NCBI GenBank assembly: GCA_002238505.1
Contig: MPMM01000001.1
Span: 186,001-250,000 of the forward strand
DNA length: 64,000 nucleotides
Reading direction: 5' to 3'
Source of the DNA: SAR202 cluster bacterium bin22
Lineage (GTDB): Bacteria > Chloroflexota > Dehalococcoidia > Lucifugimonadales > UBA3495
The notes under the pieces were generated by a model. It saw only the letters and a list, made by a program, of their open reading frames with translations, had not been told where the DNA came from and did no database searches. Below, piece by piece: positions 6,505 through 15,127 of this stretch (the first letter of the stretch is position 1; each line of letters starts with the position of its first letter). Position numbers and translations under genes: made by a program.

Positions 6505-7749
6505 ATGGCTACTACCCAGGAACAACTATATGACGTTGGCGGAGTTACCATGCCCCGTCCTTTCAAGATTCGGCGGCTGGGCCACTTTGGCTTCAACGTT
6601 TACGACATGGAGGCCGGACTGCGGTTCTACAAGGACCTGCTGGGCTTTAAGGTTTCTGACCACCTCAACTTCAAAGGCAACCCTGAGCGGGCGGAAATCC
6701 TCAAAGATGTTGCCGACCAGGACTGCCTGGGCGCATTTATGCACCACGGCGGCGACCACCACTCCTTCGTCCTGTTCCCCAAGAAGGCCCTGGATGTCCT
6801 GGGCCGGGGAAGCAGCCACGAGGGGGACGGCGACGTGACCATCAACCAGATCACCTGGCAGACGGGGTCGCTGGCGGAGGTTGTGAACGGTCAGAATTAC
6901 TTTAACGAAACCGGAATTCCCATCCGGCGCACCGGCCGCGACATGCCCGGCAGCAACTGGCACACCTACGTGTGGGACCCGGACGAAAACATCAACGAGC
7001 TTTATTACGGCATCGAGCAGATCGGATGGCTGGGCCGCAGCAAGCCTCGCTCCATGCACTACCGGGGATTCCACGAGGCGCCCACCCTGCCCCAGATGTC
7101 TGAAGAGGCTGAGGTGGACGAGGCGGTCGATAAGGGCATAGAGATTTTCGCGGGTACGAGGGACCCGGAAAATATGCCGGCGGTTCACGATGTGGAAGGC
7201 ATCCTGCTGCCGCGTCCCTTCAAGATCACCAAGATTGGGCCCGTTAACCTTTTCGTTCGTGACCTGGACGCCGCCCAGGCCTTCTATGCCGAGCGGTTGG
7301 GGTTCGTGTTCACCGAAGAGGTTAACTTCAACGGCCACCGCTGCATATTCATGCGCAACGGCAACGAACATCACAGCCTGGGCCTGTTCCCCAAGGCGCT
7401 GCGGGCGGAACTGGGCTGCAGTCCCCACACCTCCTGCATGTCCTTCGGTGTGGAGGTTGGCACCTACCGGCAACTGAAGAACGCCGTTGCATTCCTGAAG
7501 GAGCACGGTATCAACTTCAAGGAAATGCCGGCGGAACTGCATCCCGGCGTTGACTACGCAGCCTACGCCCAGGACCCGGACGGTCACCTGATCATGCTCT
7601 ATTACTACATGGAGCAGTTGGGCTGGGAAGGCCAGCCCCGGCCGCAGGAAATGCGCCGCAATGCGGGACCAATCGATCAGTGGCCGGAAACCCTTGAGGC
7701 CTTGTCCGATACTTACGTTGACCAGGTGTTCCAGGGGCCGCTGGGTTAG
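6505..7749 (+). CDS. Tandem VOC-domain protein (extradiol dioxygenase-like)
   Basis: This 414-residue protein contains two vicinal-oxygen-chelate repeats. Repeat one spans about 20-175 (RRLGHFGFNVYDMEAGLRFYKDLLGF, HHSFVLFPKKAL, DENINELYYGIEQIGW). Repeat two spans about 235-385 (KIGPVNLFVRDLDAAQAFYAERLGF, HHSLGLFPKAL, DGHLIMLYYYMEQLGW). Type I extradiol dioxygenases use His, His and Glu. Repeat one keeps the GH of the first strand and a Glu near the end. Repeat two reads GPV where the His would be. This fits the dioxygenase pattern in which one module holds the iron and the other is structural, although there the C-terminal module is usually the catalytic one. Start ATG with GAGGGAG upstream. 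The MBL hydrolase lies 131 bases downstream. Confidence 0.8.
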   Translation: MATTQEQLYDVGGVTMPRPFKIRRLGHFGFNVYDMEAGLRFYKDLLGFKVSDHLNFKGNPERAEILKDVADQDCLGAFMHHGGDHHSFVLFPKKALDVLGRGSSHEGDGDVTINQITWQTGSLAEVVNGQNYFNETGIPIRRTGRDMPGSNWHTYVWDPDENINELYYGIEQIGWLGRSKPRSMHYRGFHEAPTLPQMSEEAEVDEAVDKGIEIFAGTRDPENMPAVHDVEGILLPRPFKITKIGPVNLFVRDLDAAQAFYAERLGFVFTEEVNFNGHRCIFMRNGNEHHSLGLFPKALRAELGCSPHTSCMSFGVEVGTYRQLKNAVAFLKEHGINFKEMPAELHPGVDYAAYAQDPDGHLIMLYYYMEQLGWEGQPRPQEMRRNAGPIDQWPETLEALSDTYVDQVFQGPLG

Positions 7750-7880
7750 CTGACACTGTTCAGGCAGACACGAAGGCAGATAATTCAACTGGTTCGCTTT
7801 TCTTGGCGCAAATGCAGGGGCAGCCGCCAGGGTTGCCCTTGATGCCACAAGAGACGGAATGAACGGCAGCGGAGGATAAA

Positions 7881-8750
7881 ATGCGGCAGTTAACCAGCAA
7901 TGTTTACGTGGAGACCGAGTTGAGGGGCTGCAACCACGGGTTTGTTACTACCTCTGACGGGGTGGTGATGATTGACAGCCCGCACAAGCCCTCTGACGCT
8001 TTGAAGCTGAAGGCGGAAATTGCGAAACACGGGCAGTTGCGCTACATCATTAACACCGAACCCCACGGCGACCACTGGACGGGCAACGCCTTCTTTGATG
8101 CCCCGGTGGTAGCCCACGAAGGGGTCAGAACCCGGATCCTCGAAACTGACCTTGCAGAGCACATTGAGCGAGTGGCCAACTTCGGTCCCGAGGAAGGACC
8201 CCTGATGGAGGGCTACCAGCCCAACGTGCCCATCATCACCTTCAAGAACGGCATGACCCTGCGGGTAGGCGACCACACCTTCCGAATGATCCACATGCCG
8301 GGCCATACCCTATACCAGGCAGCCATTGTTATTGAGGAAGAGGGAGTGGTATTCACCAGTGACAACATCTTCCACAAAGTCCAGACTTGGCTGCACGAGG
8401 CAAACCCCGACCTGTGGCTTACGGCCCTGGAATCGCTGCGGAAGCTGGACGAGGACATATTCGTCCCCGGCCACGGAGACCTGTGCGACAAGGGCTACCT
8501 GGATGAACAGGGTTCCTTCATCATGGAGTGGCGGGACTACGTTAAGGAAGCCATTGACATTGGCATGACCAGGGACGAAGCAGCCCTTAACCTCACCAGG
8601 TTCGTCGATCGTTACCCCATGGACGTGGGGCAGTCGCACATGGCCCCAATGGTAATGCGGATCAGCGCGGCCAACTTGTACGACTACCTTACCGGAGCCT
8701 GGGATCCGCCCAAGCCGGCCACCCTGGCGCTGCGGCCCCGAGGGCTGTAA
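7881..8750 (+). CDS. Metallo-beta-lactamase-fold hydrolase
   Basis: This 289-residue protein has the MBL metal-site order: NTEPHGDHWTGN (HxDH, with Glu in place of the first His of HxHxDH), then MPGHTLYQ, then TSDNIF, then VPGHGDLCDKG. The C-terminal helical region ends DYLTGAWDPP. MBL-fold enzymes hydrolyse esters, lactones, thioesters or phosphodiesters; the substrate cannot be read here. GGAGGATAAA precedes the ATG. It follows the tandem VOC gene and could act on a ring-cleavage product of it, which is speculation. Confidence 0.82.
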   Translation: MRQLTSNVYVETELRGCNHGFVTTSDGVVMIDSPHKPSDALKLKAEIAKHGQLRYIINTEPHGDHWTGNAFFDAPVVAHEGVRTRILETDLAEHIERVANFGPEEGPLMEGYQPNVPIITFKNGMTLRVGDHTFRMIHMPGHTLYQAAIVIEEEGVVFTSDNIFHKVQTWLHEANPDLWLTALESLRKLDEDIFVPGHGDLCDKGYLDEQGSFIMEWRDYVKEAIDIGMTRDEAALNLTRFVDRYPMDVGQSHMAPMVMRISAANLYDYLTGAWDPPKPATLALRPRGL

Positions 8751-8786
8751 GCGACTGATTTCGGCTGTTCACGATGAGTTCCGGAA

Positions 8787-8824
8787 AAAATTGGGGGCGG
8801 GTTACAAAACCCGCCCCCAATTTT
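8787..8824. terminator. Bidirectional rho-independent terminator
   Basis: A 17-bp perfect stem (8787-8803 with 8808-8824) with loop ACAA has an A-run on one side and a T-run on the other. It sits between the convergent MBL and LLM genes and can serve both. Confidence 0.88.
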
Positions 8825-8847
8825 GTTTGACCCGTTTGCCGGAAAGG

Positions 8848-10032
8848 TCAGGCGGTGGCAGCCTCTTCCTTCTTTGCCATGTAGTGAGGCATTACTTCGG
8901 TGGAAAACAGTTCTATGGAACGCATGGCCTGCTCGTGGGTTAGGTCGCCCCACTGGAAGGAACAGACGAAGTAGTTGGCTCCGGTTTCCATGTATTCATC
9001 CATGTACTCGCGAATGGTGGCGGGGGAACCGGCGATAGCGCCGAATCCCGCGCCTGCTCCGGAATGTCCGTCGCCCAGTCCGCCCCGCAGTCCGGACCGG
9101 CGCTGCTGACGATCAAGGTCTTCCAGGGATGAATCCAGGTCGCGTCGCTCTTCCTGCGGCAGGTCCCGGGGCGGCGCCGACGTGGGACGGGGATTCATGC
9201 CGGACCCGTAGAACTGGGTCAGGCCCCGCCGTTCCGCTTCCAGCCTCCTGGGGGTGCCCAGGTTCCAGCGGTAGGATTCCCAGGCCGGTTGGGCGTCCCG
9301 CTGGGCCTCCTCGTCGGTTTCGGCCAGCAGCAGGTGGTTCACCAGACCGATTTTGGGTTCGGTGCCCTGGACGGTCAGCGTGCCCTTTCCCTGGTGCCTT
9401 TCCCATTCTTCCCGATAGCGCCTCACGTTGGCCTCAAAGCCGTCGAGAGAGCCGACAATGATGGTGTTCATTCCATCAATAGCTGCGGTTTCTACATTGC
9501 GCATGTACCAGAAGGGCGGGAAGGGGTTCTGCTGGGGGCGCAGGCGCATGGGGAGTTCGTCAAAATTGTAGAACTCTCCGTGGAAGTTCAGTTCTTCGTT
9601 GCTGAGCCCATCTTGAATGCAACGCAAGGTCTCGTAGTAGCGGGTCGCATTGATTTCTACGTCGGAGTCCTGCCCCCAGAAGAAGGCCTCGAAGACGCCG
9701 CCGCGGCCAACGCCCAGCTCCAGGCGGCCTCCGCTCAGGTGGTCCAGCATGCTGATTTCTTCAATCAGGCGAATGGGGTGGTGCAGGGGCAGCACGTAAA
9801 CGCAGGGTCCAAAGCGCAGGGTCTTGGTGCGCTGGGAGACGGCTGCGAGGAAAACATTTTGTGACGGGGCCAGGCTGTGCACTGCCGGTGTGTGGTGCTC
9901 GGCCAGGTGGTAAGAATAGAAACCCGCCGATTCCAGCTTTTCCAACTGGATCAGGCGGAGGTCATAGATTTCCTGCAAAGTCATGCCGGGGCAGGGTTCT
10001 ATGTGGTCAAAGACTCCAAACTCTAATGCCAT
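8848..10032 (-). CDS. LLM-class flavin-dependent oxidoreductase
   Basis: This 394-residue luciferase-like protein carries FGVFDHIEPCPGM at the N terminus, FYSYHLAEHHTPAVHSLAPS, RFGPCVYVLPLHHPIRLIEEISMLD and LSGGRLELGVGRGGVFEAFFWG. The C terminus GSPATIREYMDEYMETGANYFVCSF is typical of substrate-side regulation of the barrel. It is longer than the other two paralogues because of an Arg/Pro-rich insertion at about 270-330. AAGGAGAGC precedes the ATG. It faces the MBL gene across a shared terminator. Confidence 0.85.
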   Translation of the reverse strand: MALEFGVFDHIEPCPGMTLQEIYDLRLIQLEKLESAGFYSYHLAEHHTPAVHSLAPSQNVFLAAVSQRTKTLRFGPCVYVLPLHHPIRLIEEISMLDHLSGGRLELGVGRGGVFEAFFWGQDSDVEINATRYYETLRCIQDGLSNEELNFHGEFYNFDELPMRLRPQQNPFPPFWYMRNVETAAIDGMNTIIVGSLDGFEANVRRYREEWERHQGKGTLTVQGTEPKIGLVNHLLLAETDEEAQRDAQPAWESYRWNLGTPRRLEAERRGLTQFYGSGMNPRPTSAPPRDLPQEERRDLDSSLEDLDRQQRRSGLRGGLGDGHSGAGAGFGAIAGSPATIREYMDEYMETGANYFVCSFQWGDLTHEQAMRSIELFSTEVMPHYMAKKEEAATA

Positions 10033-10194
10033 TAAGCTCTCCTTGGCTTCTATGAAGACAGAATTCGTTGCGAACAGCGCCCATTTTACTACCAGCGGCG
10101 CGGCATAACAACTTGGGTTAACGGGCGGCCCTCACGCCATTCCCCTCTCATCGAATGGGAGGGGTGCGCTCTGTAATCCCGTGGCTCCTCTCTG

Positions 10195-11724
10195 CTAGTT
10201 GCCTTGCTTGATGAGGTCGGCGGACCGTTCGGCGATCATAATGGTGGTGGCATTGGTATTGGCCCGGGTAATATCCGGCATTACCGATGCGTCTATGATG
10301 CGCAAGCCCTCCAGTCCGTGAACGCGGCAATACTGGTCCACCACCGCCATTGCGTCGGTTGCCGGGCCCATTCGACAGGTCACAGAAGTATGTCCGGCGA
10401 TCCCCGAGTTCCGCTGCATCCAGGCGTCCAGGGCAGTGTCATCGGACAAGGTTTCGTCGGTGGGGGAGATGCGGTCGCCCAGCAACCCCGCAAAGGCCGG
10501 ATGCCTAAAGATCTCGTCACATTGCCGCAAGGCCGCGCGCAGCCTGGCGCGATCCTGCTCGTCGGTAAGGAAGCGATAGTCCAGAACCGGCTGTTCCTCA
10601 ATGTTGGCAGATGCCAGGGTCAGCTCGCCCTGGCTCAGGGGCAATTCCAGGCGGCAGCCAATGCGTATGTCCGGCGTTGTTGGCCCATCCGGGTATGAGG
10701 TAGTTGGCTGGACCTGGATGTCATTGCGAAACTCCGACCCTTCCGCCGTGAACCGCAAACCAACCTGGTTGCGAGGGGCGTCGGAAGGGGGCCGGTTTCC
10801 CTCAACCAACTGGTAACGGAGGGAAATGGAGGGATGGTTCTTCATGTTGCGGCCCACGCCAGGCAGTTCGTGAACGGAATCTATTCCCAGCGCATTCAGG
10901 CTTTCCGCCGGGCCAACTCCCGAAAGCATCAACAACTGGGGCGATGCGATGGCGCCGGCGCTGAGGATAATCTCTTCCCCCTGGACGGTGAATTCCTCGC
11001 CATCGCTTTCCACACGGACTCCGGTAGCCTTCTTTCCCTCAAGAACTACCTGCTGGACCCTGATATTGCCGCGGATAGTCAGGTTCAGGCGGTGACGACA
11101 TTCATTCAAGTAGGTGAGCGCAGTGCTCATTCGGATGCCGCCCGGGTTGTTCAGGGGAAAGGCCCCCACGCCGGTTGCCTCAGGATGGTTCATATCTGTG
11201 TCTTCGGGAAACCCCAGGTCAGCGCAGGCTTCGTAAAAGGCGGCCTGAATGGGCAGCCAGTTCTCGCGGGGATGGCGCCAGACGGGAATCGGGCCGTCGC
11301 TCCCATGAAAGTCGTCATGAATATCGGAGTCGGATTCCAGCCTGCGGAAGTAGGGCAAAACCTTGAGATAACCCCACTCGTTATTTCCGGCGGCGGCCCA
11401 GGCGTCAAAGTCGTCGACCAGTCCACGAAGGAAAATCTGGTGGTTGATGGCGCTGGTTCCCCCGGTGACTCTTCCTCGGGCGACCAGGGCAGGTTCGGCT
11501 CGCTGGGGAGTGGAATAACCCATGAAGGACCAGTTATGCGGCGCGTCCTGTTCTGACGCCGCCTGATTCAGGTCGTGTTTAAGTTCGTCCGGCAAGCTGG
11601 CCGGGTCCGGATAGTCCGGTCCGGCCTCCAGCAGCAGCACCGACAGCTGGGGGTCTTCGCTAAGGCGGTTGGCCAGCACGCAGCCGGCCGAACCGGCGCC
11701 CACAATGATTACGTCGTATCTCAT
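10195..11724 (-). CDS. GMC-family FAD oxidoreductase (choline dehydrogenase-like)
   Basis: This 509-residue protein begins MRYDVIIVGAGSAGCVLANR, the FAD dinucleotide-binding motif. It continues with GGTSAINHQIFLRG (FAD contact, PS00623-like region), EIILSAGAIASPQLLMLSGVGP (second GMC signature) and a C-terminal GHTSVTCRMGP with the catalytic His, then TRANTNATTIMIAERSADLI with the second active-site residue as Asn. GMC enzymes oxidise primary alcohols or polyols. It is cytosolic, as there is no signal peptide. It is upstream of the LLM gene on the same strand, 162 bases apart. The substrate is not predictable. Confidence 0.9.
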   Translation of the reverse strand: MRYDVIIVGAGSAGCVLANRLSEDPQLSVLLLEAGPDYPDPASLPDELKHDLNQAASEQDAPHNWSFMGYSTPQRAEPALVARGRVTGGTSAINHQIFLRGLVDDFDAWAAAGNNEWGYLKVLPYFRRLESDSDIHDDFHGSDGPIPVWRHPRENWLPIQAAFYEACADLGFPEDTDMNHPEATGVGAFPLNNPGGIRMSTALTYLNECRHRLNLTIRGNIRVQQVVLEGKKATGVRVESDGEEFTVQGEEIILSAGAIASPQLLMLSGVGPAESLNALGIDSVHELPGVGRNMKNHPSISLRYQLVEGNRPPSDAPRNQVGLRFTAEGSEFRNDIQVQPTTSYPDGPTTPDIRIGCRLELPLSQGELTLASANIEEQPVLDYRFLTDEQDRARLRAALRQCDEIFRHPAFAGLLGDRISPTDETLSDDTALDAWMQRNSGIAGHTSVTCRMGPATDAMAVVDQYCRVHGLEGLRIIDASVMPDITRANTNATTIMIAERSADLIKQGN

Positions 11725-11772
11725 AACTCCGGCAGTTTCCTTTCTGGTTGGTTGTCTATTACTCGGTTTCCT

Positions 11773-12660
11773 TTAGTCGGCCAGACCCCGCTGCTCTCCT
11801 CGCTCAATGCTGCGGACTATCTCGCACTTTGCCGAGGCGTCGCTGCCCTCGCTTCCATTGCATTCATCGCCGTCGCCCAGCCCGCCATCCAGAAAGTCGT
11901 CGCCGTAGTGGCCGATGAGGGTATCGTCGCCCCCCATGCCCTGCAGAATGTCGTGGCCGCCAAAGGCCAGCAGAGCGTCATCGCCGCGGGCGCCTATGAG
12001 CACGTCGTTGCCGATGCTGCCCAGGATGATGTCGCGCCGATAGAAACCGTAAACAGTTGCCAGGACGTCGTCCTCTTCGGAAATCGGATCGCCACCCAGG
12101 AGAATGTTGTTGCCCTGGTTGCCGGAAAGAAAGTCTCCGCCTTCCTGGCCGATGAGCAGGTCGTCGGACTCATCCCCCCGCATAAAGTCATTGCCGGGTC
12201 CGCCTATAAGCTGGTCAACTCCCTCTCCGCCCAGAAGGTAATCATCGCCTGGCCCCCCGATAATCAGGTTATCGCCGGAACCGCCGCACAGAATGTCATG
12301 GCCGCCTTTGCCGTCAATACGGTCGTTGCCCGCGCGGCCGAGGATGACGTCGTTGCCCTCGGTGCCGACCAGGATATCGTCTCCGGGCCCCCCTACCAGG
12401 GTGGCAATGGCGCCCAGTCAATAGACGTGCTCCTGTTCGTCCACGTCCTGCGGGACCCCGCTTGGTACTTCAAAGTCGTCGTCAAGCCAGTAGCGCGCCG
12501 ACACTTCATGCTCTGCGAAGTCGGCCCAGGACAAAGACCTGCTTTCGGCCTGGGTGAGTCCTGCTCCAATGGTGAGGGTTGCCGCGAGCAGTATCATCTG
12601 GGCCGCCGCTAACAGCGCCAGTCTCCAGAATCTGTAGCGAGAAAGCTTAAATCTTGTCAT
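11773..12660 (-). CDS. Secreted RTX-type calcium-binding repeat protein with in-frame TGA, predicted selenoprotein
   Basis: One continuous frame of 295 codons contains a TGA at 12420-12418. Upstream are a Sec-type signal peptide (MTRFKLSRYRF, then a hydrophobic run ending GLTQA) and an acidic linker ending DEQEHVY. Downstream come nonapeptide RTX repeats (GGPGDDILVGTEGNDVILG and about ten more) and a C-terminal DECNGSEGS...KCEIV. From memory of the family, repeats of this kind often start with Cys-x-Gly-x-x-Ala-Thr. Here the same position is UGA (UGA-L-G-A-I-A-T-L), and a later Cys stands in DILCGG. A GU-loop hairpin follows 20 bases on. It should be exported and fold on calcium. The alternatives are a nonsense mutation splitting the gene (12702-12418 and a remnant), or an assembly error. 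Confidence 0.6.
12387..12405 (-). promoter_or_regulatory. Candidate SECIS element for the UGA of the RTX protein
   Basis: GCCACCC pairs with GGGGGGC (one A-G mismatch) around the loop UGGUA. The stem begins 13 bases and the loop 20 bases after the UGA, and the loop contains GGU as in the E. coli fdhF element. The high G+C content makes chance hairpins more likely here than at the other three sites. Confidence 0.45.
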
Positions 12661-12854
12661 GAAATCGTAAAAGATGAGTCCAGTATTCGTCTTACCAGCC
12701 AATCTAACAAGGAGCGACGAAATGTGAATGGTATTATATGCCTAAATTTCAGGAAAGTGACAGGCGGGGCAGAAAGAATGCCTGAGGGCATTCAATGTTT
12801 GCCCACGCCGGTTACTTGCGGGGTCAGGTCAGTTGAGTTACAGGTGGTGGGACG

Positions 12855-14426
12855 ATGGTTGACCTCAAAATAGAGAATGGTCAGGTAATTGATGGCAGCG
12901 GCAGTCCCGGCTTTTTCGCCACCGTGCTTGTTGAAGGGGAAACGGTATCCATTTTTCGTGGCGACGCCAGCCACATTGAGGCTGCGAGAAATATAGACGC
13001 CGAAGGACAGGTGGTCTGTCCCGGCTTCATTGACCTGCACTCGCACGCCGGACTGACCATCCTGGGAGAACCCCATCACGATCCTAAGGTACGGCAGGGG
13101 GTCACCACTGAACTGGTGGGAATTGACGGTATTTCCCACGCCCCTTTCAAATCACAGGAAGAACTTCACCGCTACATCTGGCTGGATTCGGGGCTGAACG
13201 GTTACCCGCCCATGCCGGCCGACTGGTTGACCGTTGCCGAACTGCTTTCCAGGTACGACAACTCCGTCGCCATAAACATCGCCTACATCCTGGGCAACGC
13301 CCCGGTTCGTATTTGGGGCGTGGGATGGAACGACCGTCCCGCCACCGACTCCGAAATGGCCGATATGAAGGCGGTTATTCGGGAGGCAATGGAAGAAGGG
13401 GCCTGGGGCTTGTCCACCGGTCTTGACTATCCGCCCGGGTCGTATGCGGATACAGCTGAACTGGCTGAACTCTCGGCAGTTACCGCCTCTCTGGGCGGGT
13501 TCTATCACACCCATACCAGGGCCAGCCTGCGGTCCCAGGGCTTGTTGGCTCCCTGGGAGGAGGCGCTGGAAATTGGCCGGCGCAGTGGATGCCCCATCCA
13601 CCTGACCCACTACCGGCAAAGCGCCCAGGGCTCGGGGAGCCACCTGGACTACCTCGGGCTGGTGGAAAGAGGCCGCGAGGAAGGGCTGGACGTGACCTTT
13701 GACTGCTATACCTATCCCTATTCCGGTACCACAATCACCATCGGGTTGCCCCACTGGGCCAAGGATGGTGGGCCGGAAAGGCTGATGGCGGCCCTGCGGG
13801 ACGCCGACGACCGGGAAAGGATGAAGAGGGAAGTTTTGCCGGAACGCCTGGAAAACAACTGGCTGACTAACTTCACCCTGCCACAAAACAAACAATACGA
13901 CGGAAAGTTAATCACTGACATCGGTGAAATGCGGGGACAGGACCCGGCAGATGCGCTGTTTGATCTTCTGCTGGAGGAGAATCTGGGTATTTCCACCGTG
14001 GGACTGGGAACCAATCCCCAGACCCTGCCCGCCTTCGTTTCCCATCCCTACGGAATGATCGCCAGCGACGCGATACTGTTTGGCGAGTATCCCAACCCCA
14101 GGACCTACGGTTGCTTCCCCGTAGTGCTGGCCGAGTTTGTCCGGGCCGAGAAGCACTTGCGCTTGCCGGAAGCAATAAGAAAAATGACCTCCTTTCCGGC
14201 CCAGCGGCTGGGCCTGGCAAACCGGGGCTTGCTGAGGGACGGATTCAAGGCCGACATTGTTGTCTTTAATCCAGATACCGTTAAGACCTATGCCACCCGG
14301 GAGGACCCCAAACATTACCCGGTAGGCATTGAATACGTGATAGTGAACGGGCAAGTTGTGATTGACCGCGGCGACAACACCGGAGCCCTGCCCGGTCGCT
14401 CTTTGAGAAGAGGCAGAAAAGATTGA
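12855..14426 (+). CDS. N-acyl-D-amino-acid deacylase-like amidohydrolase
   Basis: This 523-residue amidohydrolase-superfamily protein shows MVDLKIENGQVIDGSGSPGF at the N terminus, the first metal motif GFIDLHSHAGL (HxH), a GLSTGLDYPPGSYADTAELAEL stretch characteristic of D-aminoacylases, GGFYHTHTR, PIHLTHYR and the late IASDAILFGEYP Asp motif. The enzymes remove N-acyl groups from D-amino acids, but the group also includes dihydroorotase-like members. The ATG at 12855 has GTGGGA upstream. Its TGA stop overlaps the start of the cytochrome c gene by four bases, so the two are translationally coupled. Confidence 0.85.
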   Translation: MVDLKIENGQVIDGSGSPGFFATVLVEGETVSIFRGDASHIEAARNIDAEGQVVCPGFIDLHSHAGLTILGEPHHDPKVRQGVTTELVGIDGISHAPFKSQEELHRYIWLDSGLNGYPPMPADWLTVAELLSRYDNSVAINIAYILGNAPVRIWGVGWNDRPATDSEMADMKAVIREAMEEGAWGLSTGLDYPPGSYADTAELAELSAVTASLGGFYHTHTRASLRSQGLLAPWEEALEIGRRSGCPIHLTHYRQSAQGSGSHLDYLGLVERGREEGLDVTFDCYTYPYSGTTITIGLPHWAKDGGPERLMAALRDADDRERMKREVLPERLENNWLTNFTLPQNKQYDGKLITDIGEMRGQDPADALFDLLLEENLGISTVGLGTNPQTLPAFVSHPYGMIASDAILFGEYPNPRTYGCFPVVLAEFVRAEKHLRLPEAIRKMTSFPAQRLGLANRGLLRDGFKADIVVFNPDTVKTYATREDPKHYPVGIEYVIVNGQVVIDRGDNTGALPGRSLRRGRKD

Positions 14427-14860
14427 TTACTTTGTACTGTTTGCTGGCGGTTGTAGTTTGTCTGTTGTTTGCAGCGGGATGCGCGGGTTTGGAAAAGCCA
14501 ACACCCATGAATTACAGGACACCAACTCCGGACCCTACAGACTCACCGGTTGTCGAGGAGGGCTCGGACATGTACATGTCCGGAATAGACCTCTTCCGGG
14601 CAAACTGTGCGCAATGTCACGGAGACAAGGGAATTGGGAGTGACACCGGTCCACCACTAATTCACGAGTATTACCATCCCTACCACCATCCCGACTTTTC
14701 GTTCCACACGGCCGTGATGACCGGCGTATCTCAACACCACTGGGAATATGGCGACATGCCCTCCGTTCCAGAACTAGGCCAGGACGATATAGAAACAATC
14801 ATCTGCTATGTCCGTTCCCTGCAACAGGACAGCGGAATGCCCGTGGTTCCAGCCTGTTGA
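14423..14860 (+). CDS. Lipoprotein c-type cytochrome
   Basis: This 145-residue protein starts at a TTG in the sequence TTGA, which overlaps the stop of the amidohydrolase. The signal peptide is hydrophobic and ends FAAGC, with the lipidated Cys at 20. The single haem motif is CAQCH at 62-66, followed by GDKGIGSDTGPPL. The distal Met is probably that in YGDMPSVP, before the C-terminal helix DDIETIICYVRSLQ. This is the class I cytochrome c layout. It would carry electrons on the outer face of the membrane. Coupling to a deacylase gene is odd and suggests that gene order, not shared chemistry, joins them. Confidence 0.85.
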   Translation: MITLYCLLAVVVCLLFAAGCAGLEKPTPMNYRTPTPDPTDSPVVEEGSDMYMSGIDLFRANCAQCHGDKGIGSDTGPPLIHEYYHPYHHPDFSFHTAVMTGVSQHHWEYGDMPSVPELGQDDIETIICYVRSLQQDSGMPVVPAC

Positions 14861-15006
14861 CTGTTTCCTGCCAGCGTCCGTCGGCCCGTAGAGTTTCCAT
14901 TGAAAAGGTCGTTGGGAAGAAATTGTCCTGCCTGTCTTCAAACCGCAAAACTGGTCAGGGCTATCGCATGAATTCTGACTCGGTCCTGTCACCCTTTCTA
15001 CCGTCT

Positions 15007-15024
15007 TTCCCGCGCAGGCGGGAA
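15007..15024. repeat. Short extragenic hairpin
   Basis: TTCCCGC (15007-15013) pairs with GCGGGAA (15018-15024) around GCAG. This is the core of a very common dispersed repeat (TTCCCGCGCAGGCGGGAATCC type). It lies in the 267-base gap between convergent genes. Confidence 0.5.
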
Positions 15025-15127
15025 TCCAGACCCCCGTCCTATGTTCCCTACAATATCCTGTTGACCGTTCCTTGGAAATTTGGCCAATTTGACGTTCATG
15101 CGATTGCCCCAATTGCCTGGTGATTCC

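Noticed and set aside
6526-7848. 440-codon open frame on the minus strand under the tandem VOC gene
   Set aside because: It has no family match and is a codon-bias shadow of the clear plus-strand protein.
12418-12702. Two separate small genes in place of the RTX protein
   Set aside because: Both parts are in the same frame, separated by the TGA alone; the first has the signal peptide and the second the repeats, so one gene explains both.
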